Assembly (NCBI GenBank): GCA_049594615.1
Contig: JBMYJR010000005.1
Span: 1-64,000 of the forward strand
Origin: CAXPZW01 sp049594615
GTDB taxonomy: Bacteria; Bacteroidota; Bacteroidia; Flavobacteriales_D; Sanyastnellaceae
DNA: 64,000 nucleotides
Direction of reading: 5' to 3'
Of the stretch, positions 8,392 through 17,452 are shown piece by piece; the first letter of the stretch is position 1, and each line of letters starts with the position of its first letter. A model generated the notes under the pieces. It worked only from the letters and a program-made list of their open reading frames with translations, made no database searches and was not told where the DNA came from. Position numbers and translations under genes: made by a program.

Positions 8392-9663
8392 TCAAAGCAT
8401 CATCCCCACAATCGCCGCCGTCAACAAACACGCCACCGTACCGCCCACGAGCGCTCGGAAACCGAGTTTGGAAAGCAGCCCTTTGCGGGTAGGCGCAAGC
8501 GCGCCGATGCCACCGATCTGGATGCCGATGGACGCAAAATTGGAGAAGCCACAGAGGATGTAGGTGCTCAACTCAATGGAACGCTGCTCTGCAAACTTGC
8601 CGCCGTTCTTCATGGCACCCAAATCCAGGTAAGCCAGGAATTCGTTGAGCACGGTCTTTTTGCCCAGGAGCTGGCCTACGAGCACCATGTCGTCGCTGCA
8701 CACCCCCACCAACCAGGCTACCGGCGCCAGTGCATAGCCCATGACGAACTCAAAGGACAACTGGGTAAACTGCCCGTCGGTATGGGCGGCAATGACCTCG
8801 TTCAGTCCGCCAATGCGGCCGCCATAGCCCAACAACATGTTGATCCCGAAGATAAGCGCGGTAAATACGATCAGCATGCCCGCCACGTTCACCGCCAAAC
8901 GCAACCCATCGGTGGTTCCATTGGCCAAGGCTTCCAGTACGTTGGCTGAAGTGCGATTTTCATCCAAATCCATGGAATCCGAGAATTTCTCGGTTTCGGG
9001 CACCAGCATTTTGGCAGCGAGAATTGCTGCCGGTGCGCTCAGGAGCGAAGCGGCCAAGAAGTGCGAGGCGTACTCCTCTCCCAATTGTCCGATGTAGGCC
9101 ACCAACACCGACCCGGCGATGGTTGCCATTCCCCCAGTCATGAGGCTCATGAGCTCTGAACGGGTCATGGTGTTGAGGAAGGGCTTGACCAGCAACGGGG
9201 CCTCGGTTTGCCCCAAAAAAATATTGCCCGCCGCCGATAAACTCTCTGCCCCCGAAATGCGCAATAACCGGCGCATTACCGTAGCCAGAAACTTGACCAC
9301 CTTTTGCAGAATGCCGTAATGATACAACAGGCTGGATACTGCTGAAAAGAAGATGATGGTAGGCAAAACACGCGCAGCAAACACAAAGCCCACGGGTCCA
9401 TCTTGATCCACAATCTTACCGCCAAAGATCATCTCCGCACCCGCCAGAGAAACCTCCGAGATTTTAGCAAAAGCGCGGGCCACGAAATCAAAAGCATCTG
9501 AGAAGTATGGAGCCTTGAGGATCAGGACCGCTAAAATCACTTGCAGGATCAGTGCTTTGGCCACCAACGGCCAGCTGATGGATTTGCGTTTCTCGCTGCA
9601 CAGCCAGCACACCCCAAGCAAAAAGGCAATGCCCAACAGTCCGCGTAGGATGGCTACAATCAT
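8392..9663 (-). CDS. nupC: Concentrative nucleoside transporter, NupC/CNT family
   Basis: A 423-residue membrane protein with CNT features: an N-terminal helix block (ILRGLLGIAFLLGVCWL), the FAARVLPTIIFFSAVSSLLYH segment, GQTEAPLLVKP, and a C-terminal CGFSNFASIGIQIGG motif typical of nucleoside-binding transporters. It would import nucleosides with Na+ or H+. It starts 15 bases after the DUF151 gene, in the etf run. In many Flavobacteriia the same etfBA-DUF151-nupC order is seen (established knowledge, not checked here). Nucleoside uptake fits with psuG further upstream. Confidence 0.93.
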   Translation of the reverse strand: MIVAILRGLLGIAFLLGVCWLCSEKRKSISWPLVAKALILQVILAVLILKAPYFSDAFDFVARAFAKISEVSLAGAEMIFGGKIVDQDGPVGFVFAARVLPTIIFFSAVSSLLYHYGILQKVVKFLATVMRRLLRISGAESLSAAGNIFLGQTEAPLLVKPFLNTMTRSELMSLMTGGMATIAGSVLVAYIGQLGEEYASHFLAASLLSAPAAILAAKMLVPETEKFSDSMDLDENRTSANVLEALANGTTDGLRLAVNVAGMLIVFTALIFGINMLLGYGGRIGGLNEVIAAHTDGQFTQLSFEFVMGYALAPVAWLVGVCSDDMVLVGQLLGKKTVLNEFLAYLDLGAMKNGGKFAEQRSIELSTYILCGFSNFASIGIQIGGIGALAPTRKGLLSKLGFRALVGGTVACLLTAAIVGMML

Positions 9664-9678
9664 AGGATCTGGGAGGGA

Positions 9679-10284
9679 TTAACTCTGCGACTTGCGCCGC
9701 TCGATTTCATCCCGCAATTTGGAAGCGCGCTCGTATTCCTCACGCTCAATGGCAATGGCCAACTGCTTCTCCAAATCCTTCAGCGAAAGGTCCTCGTCGC
9801 GGCCTTCGGTCGAGAGTTCCTCGAGGCTGACGTCGGAGGCGGTTTCTTCTTCCATCTCCAGATCGGCTTCCTCGGCGGTCACGCCGGCAGAATCCAAGAT
9901 GAAATCGTAACAGTAAATGGGGCAGTTGAAGCGCACGGCCAGGGCCACGGCATCCGAGGTGCGGGAATCAATCTCGGCTTTGCGGCCGTCTTGGGTGGCG
10001 ATGAGTTTGGCAAAGAAGATGCCTTCAATCAAGTTGTAGATGATGACCTCCTCTACCTCAATGCCAAACGAGTGCGAAAAGCTCTTGAACAAATCGTGGG
10101 TCAGTGGGCGACTTGGGGTCATCTTCTCCAATTCAATCGCGATGGCTTGCGCCTCGTGCCCGCCAATAACGATGGGCAGTTTGCGGTTGGTCGATGCACC
10201 TACTTCACTCAGCACCAGGGCGTACGCGCCGCTGGTTGACCCGCTTGGGGCGATGTCTGAAATCTCCAGCTCGATCTTGTTCAT
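9679..10284 (-). CDS. Bifunctional nuclease domain (DUF151) protein with UVR motif
   Basis: A 201-residue protein. Residues 1-135 form the DUF151 bifunctional-nuclease domain (LPIVIGGHEAQAIAIELEK, DSRTSDAVALAVRFNCPIY). An acidic linker follows, then a C-terminal UvrB/UvrC-type helical hairpin (LEKQLAIAIEREEYERASKLR). DUF151 relatives act as nucleases in archaea and plants, but the bacterial role is unsettled. The ATG at 10284 was preferred to upstream codons because the domain starts there. A -7-like box (TATATTCG, minus strand, 10336-10329) precedes it. Confidence 0.88.
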   Translation of the reverse strand: MNKIELEISDIAPSGSTSGAYALVLSEVGASTNRKLPIVIGGHEAQAIAIELEKMTPSRPLTHDLFKSFSHSFGIEVEEVIIYNLIEGIFFAKLIATQDGRKAEIDSRTSDAVALAVRFNCPIYCYDFILDSAGVTAEEADLEMEEETASDVSLEELSTEGRDEDLSLKDLEKQLAIAIEREEYERASKLRDEIERRKSQS

Positions 10285-10287
10285 AGA

Positions 10288-10319
10288 CAAAAGAAAAGGG
10301 GCAAGACGATTACCCCTTT
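10288..10319 (-). terminator. Hairpin between etfA and the DUF151 gene
   Basis: On the minus strand AAAGGGG pairs with CCCCTTT across an 11-base loop, followed by TTCTTTTG. It may end the etfBA transcript. Because a -7-like box lies just upstream (10336-10329), it could instead lie in a short leader of the DUF151 gene and act there. A second perfect stem (GCGCCGA / TCGGCGC, 10347-10372) lies between it and etfA. Confidence 0.5.
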
Positions 10320-10385
10320 GTTGTTCTGCGAATATACCAAAATCGCGCGCCGACCAAATCAGTGATCGGCGCACGATGATGTAGG

Positions 10386-11327
10386 TCAGTTCAGTGCTTG
10401 TGCGGCTTCTACGAGCTTGGGCACGACCTCAAAGGCGTCGCCCACAATGCCGTAGTCGGCGGCCTTGAAGAACGGTGCTTCGGGATCTTTGTTGATCACC
10501 ACAATCACCTTGGAGCCGTTTACGCCTGCCAGGTGCTGGATCGCACCCGAGATGCCCACAGCGATGTACAGGTTTGGACGGATGGCCACACCGGTTTGAC
10601 CCACGTGTTCGTGGTGCGGGCGCCAATCCATGTCCGATACCGGGCGCGAGCAAGCGGTGGTGGCACCGAGTGCTTTGGCCAGGTCCTCGATCATACCCCA
10701 GTTTTCTGGGCCTTTCAGACCGCGACCGGCCGATACTACGAGCTCGGCTTCGGGGAGCGGCACCATGCCGTCGCCCGAGGCAACTTGTTGCTCGCGAACA
10801 GTCACGCTTGCGCTGCCGGCGTCCACGCTCAGGGCGCTCACGTTGGCGCTGCCGCCGTCGGCGTCGATGCCAATGGCGTTGGGCATGACGGCAATCACCT
10901 TTTTGGCCGAGGTGATGCTCACATCAGCGGTGGCCTTGCCCGAGAATACATTCTTACGTACGGTAAAACCGTTGGAGGTGTCTGGCAACGCTACGGCGCC
11001 AGAAACCAGTCCCGCGTCCAAGCGAACGGCAACACGTGGGGCCACCAATCGGCCGGTGTTGTCGTTGCCCACTACCACCACTTCGGCGCCAGTGGCGTTG
11101 GCAGCAGCAGCTACCATTTTGGTGAGTTGTGCGGAATCCGATGGGTTCACGCCGTCGGCTACGTGTACGGTGCTTACGCCGGCCGCACCCAAACCGCCGT
11201 CGCCTTCGAGGCCTTCGGTGGTGACTGCTTCAACGTCTGCACCCATGCGCTTGGCGTACGTGGCAGCTTCGAGCGATGCTTTGGTCGCTTTCCCGCCGCG
11301 GTGATCTGCAAATACAAGAACTTTCAT
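10386..11327 (-). CDS. etfA: Electron transfer flavoprotein subunit alpha
   Basis: A 313-residue alpha subunit of the FAD-containing ETF heterodimer that accepts electrons from acyl-CoA and other dehydrogenases. The C-terminal FAD-binding domain carries SAGRGLKGPENW, RPVSDMDWRPHHEHVGQTG and YIAVGISGAIQHLAG, the diagnostic ETF-alpha signature. It begins four bases after etfB stops, so the subunits are translated as a pair. No ETF-ubiquinone oxidoreductase is visible in the window. Confidence 0.96.
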   Translation of the reverse strand: MKVLVFADHRGGKATKASLEAATYAKRMGADVEAVTTEGLEGDGGLGAAGVSTVHVADGVNPSDSAQLTKMVAAAANATGAEVVVVGNDNTGRLVAPRVAVRLDAGLVSGAVALPDTSNGFTVRKNVFSGKATADVSITSAKKVIAVMPNAIGIDADGGSANVSALSVDAGSASVTVREQQVASGDGMVPLPEAELVVSAGRGLKGPENWGMIEDLAKALGATTACSRPVSDMDWRPHHEHVGQTGVAIRPNLYIAVGISGAIQHLAGVNGSKVIVVINKDPEAPFFKAADYGIVGDAFEVVPKLVEAAQALN

Positions 11328-11331
11328 GGCA

Positions 11332-12072
11332 TCAGAGGACTTTGGCTTCGTTGCGAAGCAGGTCAAACAATTCGGCGGGGTTTTCAGCGTCGATCATGCG
11401 ACACGCGCCTTTTTCTGCTGGCAGCGCGTAGCTGGCCACCGAGGTGTGCGATGCAGCTTCTACTGCAGGCACCACTTCAAGCGGTTTGGTGCGGGCTGCC
11501 ATGATGCCGCGCATGTTCGGGATGCGCTGCTCGGCCAAGCCTTTGGACGCGCTGAGTACAAACGGGCCATCTACGCCCAATACTTCGCTGCCGCCTTGCA
11601 CATCGCGAGTAATCACCGCAGTGTTGCCTTCCATGTCCAGCTTGGTGGCCAACGAAATGTAAGGCCAATCGAGGTACTCGGCGATCATTCCGCCTACTGC
11701 GCCTGAGTTGTATTGGATGGTTTCTTTACCGGCAAAGACCGCATCGTACCCATTGCTTTTGGCGTACTCGGCGATTTGTTTGGCCACGTACATGCTGTCA
11801 CCGCCATCGGCGTCGATGCGCACGGCGTTGTCGGCGCCAATGGCCAGGGCTTTGCGAATGATGGGATCGTTGTCGGCGCCACCTACGGTGATGGTAGTCA
11901 CCTGGCCGCCGCCGGCCTCTTTGAGCTCGAGAGCACGCACCAGGGCGTACCACTCATCGTAAGGATTGACGATGAACTGCACCCCGTTCTCATCGAACTT
12001 GGTGTTCCCGTCGGTGAACGCAATGCGCGAGGTGGTGTCCGGCGCCTTGCTGATGCAAACGAGTATCTTCAT
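11332..12072 (-). CDS. etfB: Electron transfer flavoprotein subunit beta
   Basis: A 246-residue beta subunit of ETF. It shows MKILVCISKAPDT at the start, FIVNPYDEWYALVRALELKE, the AMP-binding ADNAVRIDADGG region, and AGKETIQYNSG. It partners etfA, four bases downstream. A near-match to the -7 box (TACCTTTC) lies at 12119-12112, so the etf genes may be transcribed independently of the E1 gene upstream. Confidence 0.96.
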   Translation of the reverse strand: MKILVCISKAPDTTSRIAFTDGNTKFDENGVQFIVNPYDEWYALVRALELKEAGGGQVTTITVGGADNDPIIRKALAIGADNAVRIDADGGDSMYVAKQIAEYAKSNGYDAVFAGKETIQYNSGAVGGMIAEYLDWPYISLATKLDMEGNTAVITRDVQGGSEVLGVDGPFVLSASKGLAEQRIPNMRGIMAARTKPLEVVPAVEAASHTSVASYALPAEKGACRMIDAENPAELFDLLRNEAKVL

Positions 12073-12148
12073 ATCTGGGTCTGTCTATGACGTTGTGTTC
12101 TATTCGGAGTCGAAAGGTAATTCAAATTTCGTATGCACGCATAACAAA

Positions 12149-14563
12149 TCACAGTTCCGGATACACTCCGGGATCGTTTTCGTGCATGATGGCGTAAGCC
12201 GCCTCGGTGATGTCCTCGATGCTGGGCTTCGAGAAATAATCGCCATCGGTACTGTAGGCCGGCAAGTGAGGTTGCGCAGTCAAAGTGACCGGCGCTGAAT
12301 CCAGCAATGCATACCCGCCCTGCTTGTTCAAAACTTGGTCCAGTATAAAGGCCGAAGCCCCTCCTGGCACATCCTCATCCACAATCAACAAGCGGTTGGT
12401 CTTGCCCACTGACGCGACTGTACCGTGATCCAAGTCAAACGGCAACAACGTGCGCACATCGACCAATTCCACATCGATGTCCAACTCCGCCAAGCGCGCC
12501 GCCGCAGCCATGCACAGGTTGAAGGTAGAACCGTAGGATACGATGGTCAGGTCGGTGCCTTCGCGCACCACTTCCACCTTGCCGATGGGGGTGCGGAAGT
12601 CGCCCATGTTGGTGGGCAGCGGTTCTTTGGAGCGGTAGCCGTTGAGGCATTCCACCACCAATGCCGGGTCATCGGACTCCAACAAGGTGTTATACATGCC
12701 TGCGGCCTGGGTCATGTTGCGCGGCACCGCCACGATCATGCCGCGCACCGAGTGGATGATGGCACCCATGGGCGAGCCCGAGTGCCAAATGCCTTCCAAA
12801 CGGTGGCCGCGTGTGCGCACGATGAGCGGGGCCTTTTGCCCGCCTCGGGTGCGGTAGTGCACGGTGGCCAAATCGTCGCGCATGATCTGCAGCGCGTAGT
12901 AGAGGTAGTCCAAGTATTGGATCTCAGCGATGGGACGCAAACCACGCATGGCCATGCCAATGCCTTGGCCCATGATGGTGGCCTCACGGATGCCGGTGTC
13001 CGACACACGGACGTTGCCAAAGGCCTCCTGCATGCCCTCCATGGCTTGGTTCACCCCGCCGATCACACCGGTGTCTTCCCCGAAGGTAAGCACCTCTGGA
13101 CGGCGTTCGAATTGGGCGCGGAAATTTTCGCGCAGGATGATGCGGCCGTCTTCCTCTGCTCCGTCGTTGTTGTACTCGGGAGCAACTTCTTCAATGTTGG
13201 TGGCTGCCCACCTCGACGCGGAGTACAGGCGATCGCTGTACCGGTCGCGACTGCGTTCGTGTTGGGTGGCGTGCCACTGGGCCAACGCTTTGCGGGCCAC
13301 TGAATCGCCCCCTCGGTCCAGCATCAGGGCTTGGCGGGCAGCGGTGAGTATGTCTTTGCGGATGGGGTCCAAGGTGGAAGCCAATCCTTCGGCAATGTGG
13401 GCAATGGCTTCCCGTTCTCCGGCTTCTGCGGCCAGGTTGCGCAGCAGTTGCACGCAGGTATCGCGCTCGCCGTCGATTTCGGAGCGGTAGGCGGCCCATG
13501 CGGCTTTTTGTTGTGCGCGAACTTCTTTCTTAGCCTCCTTGCGGATGGCGTCGAGTTCTTCTTCCGAAACGCCGCCTTCAAGGGCAATGAAGGACTTGAA
13601 CTGGTTGATGCAGTCGTATTCTTCGGCCCAAGCCAAGCGCTCAGGGGTCTTATAACGTTCGTGTGAACCGGAGGTAGAATGGCCCTGGGGTTGGGTGACT
13701 TGCTCCACGTGCACGAGTACCGGAGTGTGGTTGTCGCGACAGTAGGCTGCGGCACGTTCGTAGGTGGCGACCAACTCCGGGTAGTTCCAGCCTTTGGCGC
13801 GGAAAATCTTAAGTCCGTTGGTGGTGCTGCCTTTTTCAAACCCGGCCAAGGCTTCGCTGATGGACTCCTTGACGGTTTGGTATTTCTTCTCGACACTGAT
13901 GCCGTACCCGTCGTCCCACACGCTCATAAGCATGGGCACTTCCAGCACGCAGGCCGCGTTCATGGTTTCCCAGAAGAGGCCTTCGGAGGTGGACGCATCG
14001 CCAATGGAACCGAAAGCAACCTCGTTGCCTCCGTTGGTGAAGTCGGTCATCTGGGCCGCCAACTCGGGCTGGGTTTTGTAGACCTTGGAGGCTTGCGCGA
14101 GTCCGAGCAAGCGGGGCATTTGACCTGCGGTGGGTGAAATGTCCGCGGAACTGTTGTACTGCTCCGTCAGGTTTTTCCAAGCGCCGTTTTCGTCCAGGGA
14201 ACGGGTGGCGTAGTGGCCGCCCATTTGGCGTCCGCCTGAGGTGGGCTCGTGTTCAAGCGAGGCGTGGGCGTAGAGGGCGGCGAAGTACGGCTGTACCTCC
14301 AATTCACCAAGGGCCATCATCCAGGTTTGATCCCGGTAATAACCGCTGCGGAAGTCTCCTTTGCGGAACACTTTCGCAAGGGCCACTTGGGCCAGCTCTT
14401 TGCCATCGCCGAAGATGCCAAACTTGGCTTTTCCGGTGAGAACTTCCTTGCGACCGAGCAGAGACATTTCACGGCTCAGGCAGCACAGGCGGTAATCGTC
14501 GAGCAATTGTTGGCGTAGGGAGGCTTCAGTAACGACCGAATCGGGCGCGATATCCTTCGACAT
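12149..14563 (-). CDS. Fused alpha-beta E1 subunit of a 2-oxoacid dehydrogenase
   Basis: An 804-residue fusion. The first ~400 residues are an E1-alpha subunit with the thiamine diphosphate motif GDASTSEG...N starting at residue 188. The second half is E1-beta, with REATIMGQGIGMAMRGLRP and VVECLNGYRSKEPLP-type segments. Together they would decarboxylate a branched-chain or other 2-oxoacid and load the lipoyl group of an E2. Such fusions are well known in Bacteroidota. The start is the ATG at 14563 because homology begins there and a perfect -7 box lies 21 bases upstream. Substrate (branched chain versus 2-oxoglutarate-like) cannot be decided; no E2 or E3 is nearby. Confidence 0.9.
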   Translation of the reverse strand: MSKDIAPDSVVTEASLRQQLLDDYRLCCLSREMSLLGRKEVLTGKAKFGIFGDGKELAQVALAKVFRKGDFRSGYYRDQTWMMALGELEVQPYFAALYAHASLEHEPTSGGRQMGGHYATRSLDENGAWKNLTEQYNSSADISPTAGQMPRLLGLAQASKVYKTQPELAAQMTDFTNGGNEVAFGSIGDASTSEGLFWETMNAACVLEVPMLMSVWDDGYGISVEKKYQTVKESISEALAGFEKGSTTNGLKIFRAKGWNYPELVATYERAAAYCRDNHTPVLVHVEQVTQPQGHSTSGSHERYKTPERLAWAEEYDCINQFKSFIALEGGVSEEELDAIRKEAKKEVRAQQKAAWAAYRSEIDGERDTCVQLLRNLAAEAGEREAIAHIAEGLASTLDPIRKDILTAARQALMLDRGGDSVARKALAQWHATQHERSRDRYSDRLYSASRWAATNIEEVAPEYNNDGAEEDGRIILRENFRAQFERRPEVLTFGEDTGVIGGVNQAMEGMQEAFGNVRVSDTGIREATIMGQGIGMAMRGLRPIAEIQYLDYLYYALQIMRDDLATVHYRTRGGQKAPLIVRTRGHRLEGIWHSGSPMGAIIHSVRGMIVAVPRNMTQAAGMYNTLLESDDPALVVECLNGYRSKEPLPTNMGDFRTPIGKVEVVREGTDLTIVSYGSTFNLCMAAAARLAELDIDVELVDVRTLLPFDLDHGTVASVGKTNRLLIVDEDVPGGASAFILDQVLNKQGGYALLDSAPVTLTAQPHLPAYSTDGDYFSKPSIEDITEAAYAIMHENDPGVYPEL

Positions 14564-14584
14564 ACAGGTGGGTGTTGGGCGGTG

Positions 14585-14592
14585 CAAATGTA
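14585..14592 (-). promoter_or_regulatory. -7 promoter box of the fused E1 gene
   Basis: An exact TAnnTTTG match (TACATTTG on the minus strand) ends 21 bases before the ATG at 14563. It is the only such match in the gap to psuG on this side. Confidence 0.65.
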
Positions 14593-14658
14593 CGGGAAAC
14601 GCGCGGTGCGACAAGGTTTTTTACCCACCGCACGCAAGGAGTTAACAACCGTTTGCCC

Positions 14659-15585
14659 TCAGCTGTTCTCCGCCAAGGCCACCGCTATGCGGGCTGCAAG
14701 ACGCGCGTTGTTTTTCACCAGCGCCACGTTACTGACCAAGGATTGTCCAGCGGTGAGCTCGGTGATGCGTCGGAGTAAAAACGGAGTCAGCTGCTTGCCG
14801 CCAATGCCCGCTGCTTCGGCTTCGGCAATGGCCGAGGCAATGGTGGACTCGATCGCTCCCGCGTCCAAAGCATCGCTTTCGGGAACGGGGTTGGCGATCA
14901 ACACACCGCCTTCCAATCCGGCAGACCATTTCGCCTTCAAAAACGCGGCGATCTCCTCTGGGGCATCCATGCGTGCGTCCACGCCCAAGCCGCTTGTACG
15001 CGAATAAAAGGCCGGAAACTCATCGGTCCCCACCCCCAATACAGGCACGCCAAACGTCTCGAGCATCTCGAGGGTTTTGGGCAAATCCAAAATCGCTTTG
15101 GCTCCGGCACTCACGACCGCAACACTGGTTTGGCGCAACTCCGTCAAATCCGCCGATACGTCAAAGGTGTATTCCGCCCCGCGATGCACCCCACCTATGC
15201 CTCCGGTGGCAAACAAGCGAATGCCTGCAGCTGCAGCAATGATCATGGTACTGGCTACGGTAGTTGCTCCAATCTCCCCAGAAGTCAAGGCCAAAGGCAC
15301 ATCCCGCCGGCTCAACTTGCGCACCGATTCTGCGGTGGCCAATGCGTGGAGTTCCTCGTGGTTCAACCCCACTTTGTACTTGCCTCCCATCACCGCAATG
15401 GTGGCCGGTACCGCACCCTCTGCTCGGATGATCTCCTGCAGCGTACGGGCGGTTTCCACGTTTTGCGGATAAGGCATACCGTGGGCAATGATCGTGGACT
15501 CCAAGGCCACTACAGCACGGCCAGCATCCAATGCTTTGGCCACTTCAGGGGCGAGGTCCAGGGGTGGAAAAACGGTGCGATTCAT
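14659..15585 (-). CDS. psuG: Pseudouridine-5'-phosphate glycosidase PsuG
   Basis: A 308-residue protein of full family length that splits pseudouridine 5'-phosphate into uracil and ribose 5-phosphate. Signatures are VALESTIIAHGMPYPQN near residue 30, IAVMGGKYKVGL, GEIGATTVASTM, FATGGIGGVHRG and TPFLLRRI. The partner kinase PsuK is not adjacent. The ATG at 15585 lies six bases after a perfect -7 box, implying a leaderless or nearly leaderless transcript. It is divergent from the DUF922-like gene, with 36 bases between start codons. Confidence 0.94.
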   Translation of the reverse strand: MNRTVFPPLDLAPEVAKALDAGRAVVALESTIIAHGMPYPQNVETARTLQEIIRAEGAVPATIAVMGGKYKVGLNHEELHALATAESVRKLSRRDVPLALTSGEIGATTVASTMIIAAAAGIRLFATGGIGGVHRGAEYTFDVSADLTELRQTSVAVVSAGAKAILDLPKTLEMLETFGVPVLGVGTDEFPAFYSRTSGLGVDARMDAPEEIAAFLKAKWSAGLEGGVLIANPVPESDALDAGAIESTIASAIAEAEAAGIGGKQLTPFLLRRITELTAGQSLVSNVALVKNNARLAARIAVALAENS

Positions 15586-15591
15586 GGACAA

Positions 15592-15599
15592 CAAAGCTA
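15592..15599 (-). promoter_or_regulatory. -7 promoter box of psuG
   Basis: TAGCTTTG on the minus strand matches TAnnTTTG exactly and ends six bases from the psuG ATG. That leaves little or no 5' leader and supports the chosen start. Confidence 0.65.
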
Positions 15600-15621
15600 G
15601 TCCAACCCGCGTATTGAACCC

Positions 15622-16167
15622 ATGCGCCTGTTTCTGTTTGCATCGGCCTTGTTGCTGGCTTTGGCTTCGTTTTCGCCTCCCCAGAAGCCAGACCAACTGC
15701 CCTACGACCCCGATCGTCCACTGACGTGGGACGACTTTCGTCCGCGCGCTATGGTGCCGATTACAGGGTACAAAGCGTACACCTGGTCGGGCATTGCGAT
15801 CGACCTGAGTTCGGATGACACAGGCATTCACGTCAACACTTACAGCTACTTTGTTCCCAGTGAATCCTGGGTGGAGAAGGATGCCGGCACCCCAGAACTC
15901 CTGCGCCACGAACAAGGCCACTTCGACCTCACCGAACTCTACACGCGCGAGCTGCGTCAACTCCTCGAACCCTTCCAAAACATGGAAGTTTCCGAATTCG
16001 TCCGCGCCGATGGACAAGCCATTGTTCAGCGCCTGTACGACGAGACATTCAACCGCATGAACGTAGAGCAAGAGCGCTACGACAAAGAGACCGAACATTC
16101 GGTCAACCGCGAAAAGCAACAAGTCTGGGATGCCGATATTGCCCGACGCCTGCACGCCACCCGCTGA
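15622..16167 (+). CDS. Secreted DUF922-like putative zinc metallopeptidase
   Basis: A 181-residue protein with a short signal peptide (MRLFLFASALLLALASFS). The LTWDDFRP segment and a zinc-type HExxH motif (His96-Glu97-Gln98-Gly99-His100, in RHEQGHFDLTE) match the DUF922 pattern. The motif and secretion suggest a periplasmic or outer-surface metallopeptidase; activity is inferred only from the motif. It diverges from psuG. Confidence 0.75.
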   Translation: MRLFLFASALLLALASFSPPQKPDQLPYDPDRPLTWDDFRPRAMVPITGYKAYTWSGIAIDLSSDDTGIHVNTYSYFVPSESWVEKDAGTPELLRHEQGHFDLTELYTRELRQLLEPFQNMEVSEFVRADGQAIVQRLYDETFNRMNVEQERYDKETEHSVNREKQQVWDADIARRLHATR

Positions 16168-16438
16168 TCCTCCCCTACCTCAGCGGCATGACTGCCGCAT
16201 CGCATTTGCTGAGTGAAAACCCATGTCTCAGGGCTGGAACTTTGCCATGTCTTTGACCATCAACCGCGAAAAATGAAAGGAGCAAGTCCACCGCAAACGC
16301 GAACTCCAAGCCCTCAGTAAGCATCCACCAGCCGCTGGCAACCAGCATTACATGCAGTCCAATCGGTATTGAACCATTGGGGATGCATGCGTCAGCACTT
16401 CAAAAGATTCACAAGAAAGATTGCTTCGGAAGGGTCAA
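16168..16438. other. Intergenic region without a recognised element
   Basis: About 270 bases separate the convergent DUF922-like and obg genes. No coding frame, strong hairpin or repeat family was recognised. A 17-base string near 16171 recurs near 41383, which could be chance. Confidence 0.5.
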
Positions 16439-17431
16439 TCACCCCTGAATCGCCGTCCACACCATGTCCTTCAAACGGTCCACGCGTTGGCCGGAGACCG
16501 AACTGAAAAAGATGTGCGGCACGTCGGGGAGTTCTTGGGCGAGCTCGGCTTCAAGTTCCTCGTCGAGCATGTCGCATTTGGAAATGGCCAGAATGCGCTC
16601 TTTGTCCAGGAGTTCGGGGTTGTGCTTGCCGAGTTCAGCGAGCAGAATGTCGTATTCCTTTTGGATGGAATCGGTGTCGCACGGCACCACAAACAGCAGC
16701 ACCGAGTTGCGCTCAATGTGGCGCAGGAAGCGCAGGCCTAGCCCCTTGCCTTCTGAGGCGCCTTCAATAATTCCCGGGATGTCGGCCATGATGAAGGAGC
16801 GCCCATCGCGGTAAGGCACCATACCCAAGTTCGGACGAAGGGTGGTAAACGGGTAGTTCGCAATCTCAGGCTTGGCCGCTGAGATCACCGACAACAACGT
16901 GCTCTTGCCCGCGTTGGGGAAACCCACCAAACCGACGTCGGCCAGCACTTTGAGTTCCAGAATTTTCCACTCCTCCCGCCCGTCTTCACCGGGTTGAGCG
17001 TAGCGCGGCGTTTGATTGGTGGGAGACTTGAAATGGGCGTTACCCAGCCCTCCACGGCCGCCAGGAACGATGATTTGCTCCTCGCCGTCCTCGGTAATCT
17101 CGAACAGTACCTCACCGGTTTCGGCATCTTTGGCAACCGTGCCGAGGGGCACTTCCAGAACCTCATCCTGGCCTTGCGCACCGGATTTGTGGTTGCCGCT
17201 GCCCACCTCGCCGGGTTTGGCGATAACGTGCTTGCGGTACTTGAGGTGCAGCAATGTCCAGAGTTGTGAACTGCCGCGCACAATGACGTGACCACCGCGT
17301 CCACCGTCTCCGCCATCGGGGCCGCCTTTAGCGGTGACCTTGTTGCGCATGAGGTGTGCCGATCCTGCCCCGCCCTTGCCGGAACGGCAGCAGATCTTCA
17401 CATAGTCCACAAAATTGCTGGGACCGCTCAT
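16439..17431 (-). CDS. obg: Obg family GTPase (CgtA/ObgE)
   Basis: A 330-residue GTPase of full length. Residues 1-158 are the glycine-rich Obg domain (GGPDGGDGGRGGHVIV). The G domain follows, with Walker A GFPNAGKSTLL, switch region FTTLRPNLG, DIPGIIEGAS, and a SKCD G4 motif. Obg acts in large-subunit ribosome assembly and in growth control. It begins 21 bases after adk and is probably co-transcribed with it. Confidence 0.97.
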   Translation of the reverse strand: MSGPSNFVDYVKICCRSGKGGAGSAHLMRNKVTAKGGPDGGDGGRGGHVIVRGSSQLWTLLHLKYRKHVIAKPGEVGSGNHKSGAQGQDEVLEVPLGTVAKDAETGEVLFEITEDGEEQIIVPGGRGGLGNAHFKSPTNQTPRYAQPGEDGREEWKILELKVLADVGLVGFPNAGKSTLLSVISAAKPEIANYPFTTLRPNLGMVPYRDGRSFIMADIPGIIEGASEGKGLGLRFLRHIERNSVLLFVVPCDTDSIQKEYDILLAELGKHNPELLDKERILAISKCDMLDEELEAELAQELPDVPHIFFSSVSGQRVDRLKDMVWTAIQG

Positions 17432-17452
17432 GCCCGTGTTGTCTGATTGGAG

